This document shows, one piece after another, positions 46,166 through 57,764 of a stretch of DNA of 64,000 bases. The notes under the pieces were generated by a model. The model made no database searches. It saw only the letters and a list, made by a program, of their open reading frames with translations, and was not told the origin of the DNA. The number at the start of each line of letters is the position of its first letter. Positions within the stretch are counted from its first letter, which is position 1. Position numbers and translations under genes: made by a program. The stretch spans positions 81,971,741 through 82,035,740 of the forward strand of contig CM041465.1 of NCBI GenBank assembly GCA_023213395.1. Reading direction: 5' to 3'. The stretch comes from Cycas panzhihuaensis (taxonomy: Eukaryota; Cycadophyta).

Positions 46166-46505
46166 TGTATGAAAGTTAAAAATACCCAAAAATTCTTAAT
46201 TGTTTTGGTTAGCGATGAAATTTTAATGTGTGATAATTAATTATTTAAAAAGAAAAATAATTTAATCAAAATAATTTTACTCGATCATGGCAATAATTAT
46301 AATTGTTATATGTTGGCAATGATATTACTTTTATTAATTAATTATTAATTAAGGAGCAATTGTGAATTGACGTAACTTTTGCTAAAGAGAGGCAAATATG
46401 GTTTGATTTATCGCAAGGGGGGAGAGCAGAAAAGTGAAGTCAAGAACGCTCTCCCATTTCTGTATCGCACACGTAGATTGACCATGAAACTCCACACTTT
46501 GATTG

Positions 46506-46516
46506 TATAAAATATT
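46506..46516 (+). promoter_or_regulatory. Candidate TATA box of the germin-like pseudogene
   Basis: TATAAAATATT lies 42 bases before the first ATG of the germin-like sequence. Plant TATA boxes lie about 30 bases before the transcript start, so a very short leader would be implied. The good match and position make it a plausible relic of the native promoter. Confidence 0.45.
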
Positions 46517-46557
46517 AAAATGCCGTGCCGTTGATTCAAGTATCAGTGAACTATTCA

Positions 46558-47155
46558 ATGGGATGGAGGATTATGTATTTGGTGACAGTGTCAGCGGCTA
46601 ATCTGAGTGCCCATGTGTTAGGGGACCATATAATTCTACAAATTGCAATCACCATACCATATAACTCCCGATTCTGCTTCACGTCCATCGCCATTTAGCA
46701 TGCAGCTGTCTACTGCAGTGTTAGCGTGAAGCAGGCAACAACTGCAGGGTTAGCAGGGACTGGCACTCGCTCGCACTGATTTGGCAAAGGACGGAATCGT
46801 TCCTCCGCATAACCATCCAAGAGCCTCTGAGCTTGTATTCGTGCTGCACGGAACCATCGTGGTGGGCTTTGTCGACACAAATCAAACGCTCTTTCTGTAA
46901 CTCTCCAACCGGGAGATGTGTTCGTCTTCCCGAGAGGGCTCGTGCATTTTCTTCAGAACGTCGGCCCTACGCCTGCTACAACCATTTCTGGCCTCAACGG
47001 CCAGAATCCCGGAGCTTCTTCTTCCCGCCACTCTCTTTGCTTCCGTCCCTCCCATTCCTTCCGCCGTCCTCCAAAAGTCTTTCCAGATCAATGACCAGCA
47101 AGTCGCCAATATTCGCAACGATGTTCTCAATATTCTCAAGACTCTCGCCGGATAA
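46558..47155 (+). pseudogene. Germin-like protein pseudogene
   Basis: Germin-like proteins are secreted cupins of the cell wall, some with superoxide dismutase or oxalate oxidase activity. The ATG at 46,558 opens a signal-peptide-like MGWRIMYLVTVSAANLSAHV. The expected middle (about 60-80 residues) is missing or scrambled. From 46,760 LALARTDLAKDGIVPPHNHP and [20 protein letters not shown] give cupin box 1 with H-x-H and Glu. After a TAA and frame change, [19 protein letters not shown] gives box 2 with its His. After another shift [18 protein letters not shown] and NDQQVANIR lead to the TAA at 47,153. Metal ligands survive; two or more shifts, a stop and the deletion inactivate it. Its GC content is far above the surroundings. 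It is the only clear host locus outside a transposon. Confidence 0.9.
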
Positions 47156-47599
47156 CCAAGCTCTGCTACATCTTTATTCTTCTTCTTCTTCGCGTCTTTT
47201 ATCATATTCAGCATATGTATTGCATCGGGAACATGGAGATTATAGCATCTTTGTCGTGTCACTAATGTTTGTAGTAAATAAGTCAGTGGTGGAGTGTCAT
47301 TTGCCATCCACCAATTTCTTTGGAGTCTCTACGCAGTTTGTCTCGTGTGTTCATCACAAGTGGTCGCTTAGTGGTTGTTAAGCACCTAGTGTATTCACTA
47401 TGTGTGTATGTAAATACACCCGTTCGAATAGAGAGAGAGTGTTCACATGGGTGTCTATAGATACAAACATACAGCCATTGGTTGTGGTTAGTAGTAGATG
47501 TGTGGAGGTTGAGGGTAAGGTAAATTTGTAATATGATAGGAATAATTTGTAATATTATAACATGAATAAAATATTTTAGTTTCATTATTTTTATTTATG
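47156..47599 (+). other. 3' flank of the germin-like pseudogene with polyadenylation signal
   Basis: Unique-looking sequence after the stop, with AATAAA at 47,565-47,570 about 410 bases downstream. GC content falls back to background. The ORFs on both strands here are shadows. Confidence 0.4.
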
Positions 47600-48750
47600 A
47601 TATTTACATAATATGTGCATGCATATATACCGTGCATAGACACAATATAATGCACATTACATATATGTTTTCACTAATGTGCTTCCATAATGCTATTGCA
47701 AAATAGACTAATGCAACGTATACACGATATACATTGCATAATTCACTATGAATGTGTATAAGAAATGTAAATAACATAATATACATGTAATTTTTATGTA
47801 TGGTATTTATATACAATCTATAAATGTTGTGGTTAGAAGGTATGTTTAAATAAATTTGTCAATAGTATTTATGATTTTGTACATAGACAATGTATACAAC
47901 AAAGGTGTATATAGTAGATGTTCTATACATAATTTGTAGAAATATATATTCTTAAAATCATGTCATGTCTATATAATGTATACATGCCAATTTATATGCA
48001 ACATGCAAATAATATATGCATTCAAATAATAGGACATGTGATTAGTTGATGCAAGGTCCTATATATGCAATAGAATTATGTCATCATTTCAATAAACATT
48101 AAAATATTTTGTCATTAGTATATATAATTCAGATATTATATATAATGTATACAAAGAAAGGTATATTCTATATTTTAAATGTTATATACACAAATTATAA
48201 AAATTTATGTGACTCAAATGATATCATACATATGCAATGTATATATGCCAATATATACATAAATGAAGCACTACACTATGTTTTTATTTTATATAGTATA
48301 ATCCATTATGAATGCTTATAACGAATATGAATAGTACATCCGCTGTAGTTTTCCATATATGGTGTTGTATCCAAAATGTGTATGTGTTATGGCTATAACA
48401 TGTATTTAATGTATATATTTCTATACTATATATGTTTCTACATATTCATTGTCAATACAACAAAGGCAATTAGTGGTTATGCATATTAGATGTTTCATAT
48501 AGAATTCATAGAAACCTATTTTGTATATACAAAATATATAAGTCAATATATACAAGAGGCTTAATACTCAAACGCACATGTTATATATATGACAATCTAT
48601 TATAAATATTTCTAAGAAATATAAACAAGTATATTTTATTTAAAATTACATTTTTGCTATAATAGATATACAATATTCATTAATATTATTTTTTGTACAA
48701 TATTCAATAATTATACACATGTCCTAGCCATAAAATTCTTGTATAAGTTT
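47600..48750. repeat. Diverged AT-rich tandem array
   Basis: Recurring blocks mark units: an ACAAAGG-type start at about 47,899, 48,148 and 48,460; TGTATA-ATGCCAATATATA-type at 47,985 and 48,245; CATTATGAATG followed by TATAA-GAATATGAA at 47,745, 48,300 and (as TATTATAAATA) 48,598. Spacing of about 250-310 bp suggests an old satellite-like monomer, with point changes and indels between units. Confidence 0.55.
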
Positions 48751-49453
48751 CTATATGCTTCAGCCTCTAACGAACCATAAGCAAAATATCCATTCATTCT
48801 TACATTGTTACAGAAAAAATGGAAGCCAAATTATGCACTAATATTTGGGAACCAAAACTCCACCAATGGATTACAGTCTTTAGTTTCTTTGACCAGTCAC
48901 ATTAGTTCTCGATGCATATATTCTTTCATCTTATTTGACATAAGAGAGCATTCATGTTGTTGTTGATATGAATAATCTCTCTTTCATTAATGGCAATGTC
49001 AACAATCCATGTACTTCCACCAAATCTGCAAGATTCTCTAAAACATAATTGACACTGGAATTATTGCTAGAACAAAGGATTTAAACAAGAATGTATGTTT
49101 TATATCAATAAATGTGTTGCATTCTAGTTTTATATGCTCCATGCTTGAAGAATGACACAATTCAATTCTATCATGTACTATATAGTATTTTGAGGTAGAA
49201 GCAGCTTTGGTTGCAGATATTCTATTAGCTATTATTTTTACTTTCTATATAGGATGTTTACATAAGTGTACTATAAACGCTCTACTTTGAGATTGACTTT
49301 TTTAATTTGGTTTTTATTTTTGCTCTCCTTAAGGTTGTTTTTCTAAACATTTATTACATGCTTCTATATTTCAATAAAATTTTTAGTAAGTATGCATAAT
49401 ACGTGTTACATATATATGTTTTTTATTTATCTTTTTTCTTCTAATTATATACA

Positions 49454-49456
<3 letters not shown>
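48751..49456. other. No gene seen
   Basis: AT-rich, no readable protein, no repeat unit noticed. It may contain the 3' terminus of the Helitron that lies at higher coordinates on the minus strand, but I could not identify a CTRR end or terminal hairpin with confidence. Confidence 0.4.

Positions 49457-49497
<41 letters not shown>
49457..49497. repeat. (TTA)n microsatellite
   Basis: About 41 bases of uninterrupted TTA/ATT repeat, 13-14 units, the only long pure microsatellite in the window. Confidence 0.95.
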
Positions 49498-49739
49498 TTG
49501 ATTACATATCTTTTTCAAAATGTTTTGGCAATATATATTTTTTCTATAGTTCCTAAGGCATGTTTATGTAAAAGTTTATTTTCTTTTATATTTTCTTTAA
49601 TTCAAATTAAACTGCAAATATACATGCATCATACATGCATCCTAGACTATTTACAAGAGTTATACCAATTTTATTCATATTTCCACTACTTAAAATATAA
49701 CAAATAATGTCATGGTGTTAACTACAATAACATTTTCTA

Positions 49740-51260
49740 TAATCGACATTCTTCAATTTTTCTTAATGCTATATATGCACCCTTTTCAAGTTTAGCATAT
49801 CGATCATAGTCAAATGACGGGGATATATGAATGTAATGTAACTCTTTAATATGAGAGACTGTAGTGAATGTGAGTCCTTATCTTTCTACCCTCCCAATGT
49901 TGATAATTCCTCTAACAAGAGTAAAACCCTGTGACTTGTGAATAGTTAAAAACCCATGATAGTCGCAGTGACAACTGACGCCTTCGAGATCTGACTATAG
50001 ATGCAATGGGTATATATCTTAGTTGGCCAACTATCTAAGGCCGACCATTATAGTTATCAAATTCTACAACAATAAATGTTGGCAACTTAAGTGGATATAT
50101 GCCATCCATATACATAATTCTTTGAACACAACTAAGTACATCATTCATAAGTCCATGTTCAATCCATAGGTTTGCTATCAACATGACTTAAGAACCAACT
50201 GCAAGTAGTATTTATGCATCTAATTCATTCTCAGCGGCATCGTATGCATTCTTATTACGATTTTCTTTAGCATGGATTCATGCAACATGAGAATTTAACT
50301 ATTTCTATATCTTTTTTTATGAGTAAATACTTCTAAATTTATTCCACAAAGTCATAAATCTCTATCAAATTCTAAATTCTCATCACTAGATTTTATTGCG
50401 TATGTTTGTTCCATCACTAAGTCCTAATCTTCAAAGAGTCAACAATGTATCTTTGATGTTTGTCAATAATGTTAATTGTACAATAGAAGAACTACTTCTA
50501 ACCTATTAAAATAACACATTTAAAACTACATATATCTAAAATTGAACCCATAGGAATTGATCGACTATTATTGTTGCATATATCGATCACCATAACATGT
50601 GGAAGTCAGGCAAAATCACTAATAATAATCATGGACTTGTCACAACAATAAAGAATATATTAGTTTTATATTTTTTATTTTTAAATTATTTATATAAACA
50701 ATGGACAATTCAAAATACTAAAGAAGGATATTAAATCCAAAGAGAAGTACCTGTCACCAAAAATAATGTCTTTCTGGTCAAGAAATACTTCTGAGAACCT
50801 TTTATCTATATAACTCAATAACTTTGGTCCTATAATACTCATCTAATCTATAAATATGTATTGCACATATTTCATTTTTTCCTGGAATGATATTAGTTGG
50901 GACCCATTTAACTCTTTCATTTCCTTTTCTGAAATTCATAATGATAAATGGATTATTATAGCTCCAATGTTAAATGTTACAATTCTAGTTGTTGCCATTA
51001 TGAGTAACAGACATCTTCTTATATTTCTAATTATTAAAAAATAACCACATAATACTTTTATCAAATATTATTTTCTTATTCTAACAATTCCTATAATAAC
51101 CATATGAATTGGTGGCTCTTGTCCATTTGACATATGATATTGTACTATTCAGTTATATGTTGTTCATTGCTTTGTAGAAAGTGTGGATACATCTATTTTA
51201 GGGAATTCAATAGTGCTTCTTCCTATAAGCATGCTTCTCTCCCGAATAAATGTAGTTTTC
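49740..51260 (-). pseudogene. Helitron PIF1-type helicase domain, degenerate
   Basis: The helicase half of the Helitron transposase, which unwinds DNA during rolling-circle transposition. Read downward from 51,260. A decayed Walker A (GIVRIRK-YLIK near 51,085, from GTAGTGKSYLI) lacks its Gly residues. A Walker-B-like LDEYYRTK is near 50,840. LLSYIDKRFSEVF is near 50,800. LLAVGS-VMLIANLWIEHGL is near 50,200. Motif VI, TIHKSQGFTLVRG, is intact at about 49,908-49,947, followed by IINIG and SFDYDRYAKLEKGAYIALRK ending near 49,760. Different motifs need different frames, so many indels exist. It is the 3' half of the ORF continuing from 51,910-53,422. Confidence 0.85.
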
Positions 51261-51299
51261 GATTTTATTATTGTCATGTGTACTACACTTAACGACTAG

Positions 51300-53422
51300 T
51301 CAAATGTAATGTCAAAATCTCGTCATCAAAGGAAGTTAACATCTGATGAATTATTATTTACTCTAGGCCTAGTGTAAACAACATCTCCTAGTCTATTTCA
51401 TTATGTCTTTGAGTTCTTCATTCTATCTCATCTAGTAATTCATCATTAGAATCAGTAAAAGGAATCTAATCAACATGCCAAGGTTGATATCATAATAGTT
51501 ATCAACATTTAATAATTATTTCTCTATCTAATCCTATATCATATTCATAACTCCTGAATTATTTGTATAACACCAATTAAAACCAATAGATCTCAAGAAA
51601 TTATTCACCACCTACAACTCTTGGAATTTCTTTATATCAAGGGAATACAAAAACAGTAACATATCTACTTCTTCGCTCCCAATGCATGTCATTTCTTCGC
51701 CAGTTAAACCTCAGAGACCATGTCATATTGATGAGGTAGATATACTTCATCTTATTATGTCTTACTCTATATAAATCTGTGAATGAAACTATAGGTAATA
51801 ATACATCTCTTACTAAAACTTATTTGTAGACTTTTCTTCCAACATTCAAGGACACAAATGGACGACTACACTCTTAAAGTGGTAATTATAGCAATAGGTG
51901 ATATGTTTCTTATGCTCCTATATCACGATCAATGATTATGTCTAAAAGGAACCCCCTATATACTACTAATACACTACCTTCTAGGTTAGCAAACAATGTA
52001 ATTCTCGATAGCATACCTCTATAACTCTCAAATTTCTTTTCTATTCTAGAAGTATACTTTATAATATATCTCAACAATGTTTGTTTTGACACAACAGGCT
52101 ACCAGTCCACGTTTGCCTGCTAACTCTATAAAACATTTTTATTATGATTCAATCTATCATCATTTCTCTATGCTTGATACACTCTATGTTTGGCATCATC
52201 AATATACAACCTAGATTATTTGTCGGTAGGCCAAGTTGCATTATGTTGACACACCTCTCTACTACCTTTTTTGAAGACAACTACCTACTAAATAAATAGT
52301 GTGCCTTTACACTGCACTTAATAGCTCCTTATAATCATCATTTGGATATATATCAAGTATTTGTATAGACAATGCAAGGTATGGATGATGACTTTTAATA
52401 TGTCATACATGGATCCTCAGATGTGAATTCTGTGCATCTACAATTCTTTCAAAATCATATCACATCTTCGTTATTATCCCAATTTAAGGATAATATATTA
52501 GGTACTCCTTCGAACTGCAAATCCCATGGACATGTGCTGACCCATAATGCTACCACTTATAATGACTCCAATAATCCACCACCAGAAATGATTGTGGTAA
52601 AATATTATCTTGAAGGATATTATTCCTAGCATGTATAAACTATGCCACAATATGTGTGTAATTTATAATATTATTCTTCCTCCATTTAATTAAAACACCC
52701 CCTCTGCCTAGACAAGCAATAGGCACTAAAGCATACAATTCTGGCCATTTCATATTAGTTCCAGTAAAGGTTAAAAATATTATTGGGTAGCCTAACTAGT
52801 GAATCATGTCCATTAACTTTGTACAACACTTATTAAGGCTCTTGTACCTCTCAATGTTGCTCTAAATCTCATTTTATTTTCAATAATTTACCTTATTAGC
52901 TCCATTCTCAAATGATCCCTCAATTATTCTAGCATTGTCACTTCTATATTTCTTTTTATAAAAATAGATGTTAATTTCAAACTCTGATGTCTCATGATCA
53001 TGTTTAGTATAAAGTATCTGAACCATGGATGTTTACCAAACCAATTATCTCAGAATTTGAATAAGTATTTTACATATTCATATAGACAGACTGCTTTTAT
53101 CTAAGGTTGTAATCAATCTATCGCTCCTTTAGTGAATAGAGTATAAAAATACATAGCAAATATCCCTTCTATTCTATATTCATTTATGAATGCATTATCC
53201 AAGTTAGGTTAGGTATTAACATCCTTCTCATGTTAGTTATTTTCTTCTGCCCATTCTATAATTGCATCTAATTCATGCTTAATTCTAGGTGTTCTACATG
53301 TAAATGATAAATGGTGCAAGTCAACACATTATTGATTATATGTTTTACTTATTTCATGCTTCTTTTTAGATTCATTCAATTATATCTATATATACCATAG
53401 TCTAGATACAACATCTATTGTA
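51300..53422 (-). pseudogene. Helitron Rep (HUH) and Helitron-like N domains
   Basis: Read downward from 53,422. Helitron-like N domain: FINEYRIEGIFAMYFYTLF (near 53,190), QP-IKAVCLYEYVKYLFKF, HPWFRYFILNMIMRHQSL (53,040-52,985), LRGTRAL near 52,850. The HUH nuclease motif GSAHVHGIC has its H-x-H at 52,526-52,534. The Rep tyrosines RYIIKY (Y-x3-Y) at 52,054-52,068 are followed by YRGFLLDIIIDRDIGA. Then PFVSLNVGRKVYK near 51,860 and MTWSLRFNWRRNDM near 51,735. Nuclease His and both Tyr survive, but frameshifts and stops abound. The copia element at 53,428 interrupts the N-terminal side; the frame continues at 58,644. Confidence 0.88.
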
Positions 53423-53427
53423 TCCTC
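53423..53427. other. Target-site duplication of the Ty1/copia element, left
   Basis: TCCTC, against TCCTT at 58,639-58,643: one mismatch. Removing the element and one copy restores a continuous Helitron frame. Confidence 0.7.
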
Positions 53428-53653
53428 TGATGAAAAATAGAGCAAAGACTAATCTGAATTAGACAGAAAAGAAGTATATTTTCCATTGAGATTTAACCTT
53501 CTTAAGTATACATCAACAATGTAATGGTTACAACCTCTAATGTAACCAATCGCTATGACACTGCCAAGTGGCATCATCTTACACTATGACTATATTGAGG
53601 GTGGTCTTAACATGACACGCTTTTATACCTAGATAAAACATTATATCTTAACA
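53428..53653 (-). repeat. 3' LTR of Ty1/copia element
   Basis: 226 bp; on the minus strand TGTTAAGATATAATG...TTTTTCATCA. Very similar to 58,416-58,638. Confidence 0.93.
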
Positions 53654-53663
53654 CCCCCTCTTA
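53654..53663 (-). other. Polypurine tract of Ty1/copia element
   Basis: TAAGAGGGGG (minus strand) directly before the TGTTAAG start of the 3' LTR. Confidence 0.75.
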
Positions 53664-54312
53664 ATATTTTATCTCTAATAATCTAATTTTGTCTCTTAAA
53701 TATTTGAGTCTTTCTCTTCCAAGAGGTTTTGTGAGAAGATCTGCAACTTGTTCTGCAGAGGGGCAGTATTCCAAGTCTATCTCTTTATTACGTACTCTTT
53801 CTCTTATGAAATAATGATGAACTTCAATGTGCTTTGTCCTTGCATGTAGAACTAGATTTTTGGTCAGCTTGATGGCACTTTGATTGTCACACTTCAAGGA
53901 GGTTGCTTCTTTTTGTTGTTGATCCAAGTCGAACAGAAGTTGCCTTAACCATATAGCTTCACAGGTTGCTAATGTGGCTGCTTTGTATTCCACTTCTGTA
54001 GAGGAGAGAGCTCGTAGTTTGTTTCTTACTACACCATGAGATTATTGAGGCTCCTAAGAAGAAATAATATCCGCTGGTGGATTTCCTTTGTTCTTTGTCA
54101 CCGCCCACCGTAGTCGCATGACTCGATATTTCGACTAGATACCCTTTCAAGTATACTAACTTGAAATCTGTTGCTCCTTTGAGATATCTTAAGACTCTTT
54201 TTGCAGCTTGCCAATGTCTCAACTTTGGATTTTCTATGTATCTGGATATTAGTCCTACTGAGTAGGATATGTCAGGCCTGGTGGCTATTAAATAGATTAG
54301 ACTTCCAATCAT
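53661..54312 (-). pseudogene. Ty1/copia RNase H domain
   Basis: MIGSLIYLIATRPDISYSVG (54,312 down) is the RT-RNase H connection after LYR-stop; relatives read LYRKMIGSL, so one codon change made the stop at 54,313. SGYYFFLGASIISWCSKKQ (about 54,075) and EYKAATLATCEAIWLRQLL with CDNQSAIKLTKN follow in another frame (53,990 down). VLHARTKHIEVHHYFIRERV and QVADLLTKPLGRERL end the domain. The frameshift falls near 53,980, at the segment where relatives read SSTEAEY. Confidence 0.93.
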
Positions 54313-55128
54313 TTACCTGTACAGTGTGACATCTACATCCTTTTCTATACTATCTACTATTAAGTCACAGTTTGTTTCCATGGGTGTTGTGCATGGATTG
54401 CAATTCTCCATTTGAAATAGAACAAGCAGACTTTTGATGTAGTTACTTTGGGACAAGGTTATATAGTTTTGATGTTGACCTACCTCCAGTCCCAAGTAGA
54501 AATTTAGAAGCCCCAAGTCTATCATTTCAAATTTTTTCTGCAGTTGACTTTTGATCCACTTAATTCCTTCTTCATCATCTCCAGTGAGGAGCATATCATC
54601 TACATAGACAACAATTATTGTTATCTTGTTGTTTATTTTTCTTATGTAGAGACTGGAGTCGGAGTTGCACCGAGCAAACTTATTTTCTTCAAGAAAATGA
54701 TCTAATTTGGCATATCAGGCACGTGGAGCTTGTTTTAGACCATACGGAGCCTTTTTTAGCTTGTAAACTAGATTCTCCTGCCCCTGTTCAACGTATCCTT
54801 CTGGTTGTTGCATATAGACTTCTTCTTCCAGCTCATCGTTTAAGAAGGCGCTTTTTACATCTAACTGTGAGATTTTCCAGTCTTGTGCTACAGCTAAGGC
54901 AATTACTGTATTCATTTTTGCAACTGGAGAGAAAGTCTTATCAAAATCTACTCCTGTTGTTTGAGTGTACCCTTTTGCAACTAACCTTGCCTTATATTTT
55001 TCTATTTTGCCATCCATTCCCCTTTTTGTTTTGTAAACCCATTTGTAGTTTATAGTGGATTTATTGGCAGGTAGTTCTACTAGCTCCCATGTTTGATTTT
55101 TCTTGATTGAGTTCATTTCATTGTCCAT
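54313..55128 (-). pseudogene. Ty1/copia reverse transcriptase
   Basis: WELVELPANKSTINYKWVYK, KARLVAKGYTQTTGVDFDKT, then FSPVAKMNTVIALAVAQDWK and LDVKSAFLNDELEEEVYMQQ, which carries the first catalytic Asp, lie at 55,090-54,815. YGLKQAPRA is followed by TGA for Trp at about 54,718. YVDDMLLTGDDEEG at 54,565-54,606 holds the intact active-site YVDD. Then FEMIDLGLLNFYLGLEV and TPMETNC. This is a textbook Pseudoviridae-type RT with single-codon lesions only. Confidence 0.95.
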
Positions 55129-55353
55129 TGCCGCTTTCCATTCTTGATGATCTTTTGCTTCTTGAAAGTTATGTGGTTCGACTTTACATAGAAGGGCTCT
55201 TGACTTTTCTCCCCGTGTTTTTTATTCTATTACGCTTCCTTCTTCAACTGTTTTAATGTACCATTTTGGCAGCTTTTTCTGTTTTTGTGGGTCTTCTTTT
55301 TCGATCATGTCTTCTGGTACTTGACTGGTTAAAGATGAATCTGCTTGTCCTTC

Positions 55354-56441
55354 TTACGAAGTGATTTCAATCACTTCTTTCTTGACTTCTTGATTTTCTG
55401 AGGTAATTTCTGACTTATTTTCTCGCTTATCATCTTCTTGCATCCCTTCATATCTGACAGCTTCTTGTTCATTTTTCTTCTCATCTTCTATTATTCTAAT
55501 TTGTGAGGATCCAATGTAGTTTTCTTTGTTAAAACAACATCTCGCTACATAAATTTTATTAGTTTTTAGATCTATGCATTTGTAGGCCTTTGAATTTTTA
55601 CTGTAGCCTATTAAAATGCATTCTATACTTTTTGCATCCAATTTGGACCTTCTTTTATCAGGAATATGTACAAATGCTTGGCTACCAAAAATTCTAAGAA
55701 GACTTACATCAGGTTTTTGTCCTGTCCAAGCTTCTTTTGGAGTGATATCTTTTAATACCTTTGTTGGACTTCTGTTTATCAGGTAGCATCTTTGTCGATC
55801 GCTTATGCCTAATATGTTTTTGATATTTTGGTTCCATACATCATGCTTCGAGCCATTTCCATCAGAGTTCTATTCTTTCTTTCGGCCACTCCATTTGACT
55901 GAGGGGTGTAAGGAGTTGTAAACTGTCTACGAATCCCTCGATCCTTGCAGTAATTTAAAAACTCCTTTGATATATATTCCCCTCCTCCATCTGATCTGAT
56001 GCATTTGATTTTCATTCTTGATTCTAACTCTACTTCTGCTTTGAATTCTTTAAACGTTTCAAAAACTTCTGATTTATTATGCAGGAAATATCCCCATACT
56101 TTCCAAGTGAAATCATCAATGCAAGTTAGAAAATATCTGCATCCATTAATTGTGAGAGATGTAATTAGGCCACAAATATCTGTATGTATCAATTCTAATT
56201 TTGTCTGAGCTCTCCAAATGCTTTCTTTAAAAGGCAGTCTATGCTATTTTCCAAGTTGGCAACCTTTACAAATAAATTTATCTACTGAAATATTAGGTAG
56301 ACCATTAACCATTCCTGATTTTTCCATTTGTTTAAGTGTGTCAATTGAGAGATACCCATACCTTAAATGCCAAGCTTTATTACTAGATTTAAAAGTAGTA
56401 CAAGCTTTTTCTTCCAGATAAGGAAGTACAGGATCTGACAA
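55354..56441 (-). pseudogene. Ty1/copia integrase
   Basis: Zinc-binding N-terminus: AWHLRYGYLSIDTLKQMEKS, with Tyr replacing the second His of HHCC, then FICKGCQLGK with both Cys (56,441-56,244). Catalytic core: IHTDICGLITSL (first Asp, 56,190), IKCIRSDGGGEYISKEFL (second Asp, near 56,020) and TPQSNGVAERKNRTLMEMAR (Glu, near 55,870); all three DDE residues are present. The C-terminal CILIGYSKNSKAYKC with acidic linker lies at 55,641-55,354. Stops separate 56,441 from the core and 55,809 from the tail. Confidence 0.93.
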
Positions 56442-56468
56442 GAGTTTGTAAAGATCATTACATCTGAT

Positions 56469-56804
56469 TCATTTTGTAACAATTTTCCCACTTCTCTTCA
56501 TGTCAAGAATATGACAGTTCCCTTCTTCATCGAAGATGGTTCTCAATCCCTTTTTGCTTAATTGAGAAACAGAAAGGAGATTCATTTTTAGATATGGTAC
56601 AAATAGAACATTTCCAATTCTTTTTTCATTTCCATCCAGAATTACTGAGATAGTTCCAATCCCTTTTATATTAAGGGAGTACTTGTCGCCCAATTCTACT
56701 GATTGGTCCATATTGTAGGGTTTCGTGGTTTCAAACCATTCTTCCCGACTTGTCAAATGTTTGGAGGCTCCTGAGTCTATGTACCATATGTCTTTGTCTT
56801 TCAT
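56469..56804 (-). pseudogene. Ty1/copia protease
   Basis: DIWYIDSGASKHLT carries the DSG active site of retropepsins at about 56,765-56,790. It is followed by SLNIKGIGTISVILDGNEKR and NVLFVPYLKMNLLSVSQLSK, the standard copia protease pattern. It is open over its full 111 codons and directly follows the Gag zinc knuckles. Confidence 0.92.
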
Positions 56805-56812
56805 ACTAGTAA

Positions 56813-57764
56813 CTAATACTGTGATGAAAGCTGTCTCTTCTTCCTCCTTCTCTTCGTCCTTCTCTTTGTTGTAGCCTCCAATGGGTCGCTTGCCTTTCTG
56901 AATTTCACTTCGTCTTTGTGGACATTGATATGGATAGTGTCCACTTTGTCCGCAATAGCAACAAATATCAAAGATTCTGCAACTGCTGGCGAAGTGTCCG
57001 GTTCTTCCACAGTTGTAGCTGACTCTATTTTCTCTGGTCCATCCTCGCCCTCTAGAACTTTGCCAGCGTCCTCATCCTCGGAAGTCTACTATTCTGCTTT
57101 GTCCTCGAAGTTGTTATCTCCCTCTTAGCCCGAGATTTAGTCTGGATGCAAAAGCATCCTCCAATTCTGTCGTATTTTCATACGTTTTATTTCTCTGTTC
57201 TTGTCTAAGTAATAATCCTGTCAATTCATCAAGAGTTAACTTGTCTAACCTATCACTGTCTGTGATAGTATTGACAATTGTGTCAAATGACTTTGGTAAC
57301 CTTGCAGTTACAATTTCTACCAGGTCTTGTTCAGAAATTATACCTCCGGCACTTAAGAGGTTATTTCTGACAGTAATAATTTTATGCATAAAATCCTCTA
57401 CCTCTTCATTTTCTTTCATGTGAAGTTTGTATAGTTCTTCTTTGAGTGCAATTATTCTTGCCTTGTTCTTTTGCCCATATAAATTTTCTAAACATTTCCA
57501 TATTTCAGATGCCAGATTCAATTTTTCAACATAGACTAGAACTGAATCTGAAATTGACATTTTCAATGTGAGACTGGCCATATTATTTCTTTCAATCCAA
57601 CTTCCTAACTTGTCATCACCAACTGGAGGACGTTTTTCTGTACCTTTAGCAATTTCCTAGGCATTTTTTACCCTCAAAATAGTTTCTAACTTGATTTTCC
57701 ACACATGATAGTTAGAACCGGTTAATTTTTCTGGTTCAGGCAGAGAAATGAGGGATGAAGACAT
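56813..57764 (-). pseudogene. Ty1/copia Gag with zinc knuckles
   Basis: ATG at 57,764 (MSSSLISLPEPEKLTGSNYH, then VWKIKLETIL) with one TAG near 57,657. MASLTLKMSISDSVLVYVEK to RQEQRNKTYENTTELEDAFA (57,581-57,160) is the UBN2-type Gag core. In another frame YNCGRTGHFASSC and CCYCGQSGHYPYQCP (56,930-57,015) are two CCHC knuckles. The first has Ser for its first Cys, the second is intact. A frameshift lies near 57,115. Confidence 0.92.

Noticed and set aside
46833-47381. 182-codon plus-strand and 141-codon minus-strand ORFs over the germin-like region
   Set aside because: They read the GC-rich pseudogene in the wrong frame or strand; the cupin motifs lie in other frames.
47600-49000. Possible CRISPR-like or integron-like array in the AT-rich repeats
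   Set aside because: Units are diverged, spacers are not of constant length, and the context is a plant nuclear genome; it is a decayed tandem array.
54618-55055. 145-codon plus-strand ORF within the copia element
   Set aside because: Antisense shadow of the reverse transcriptase.
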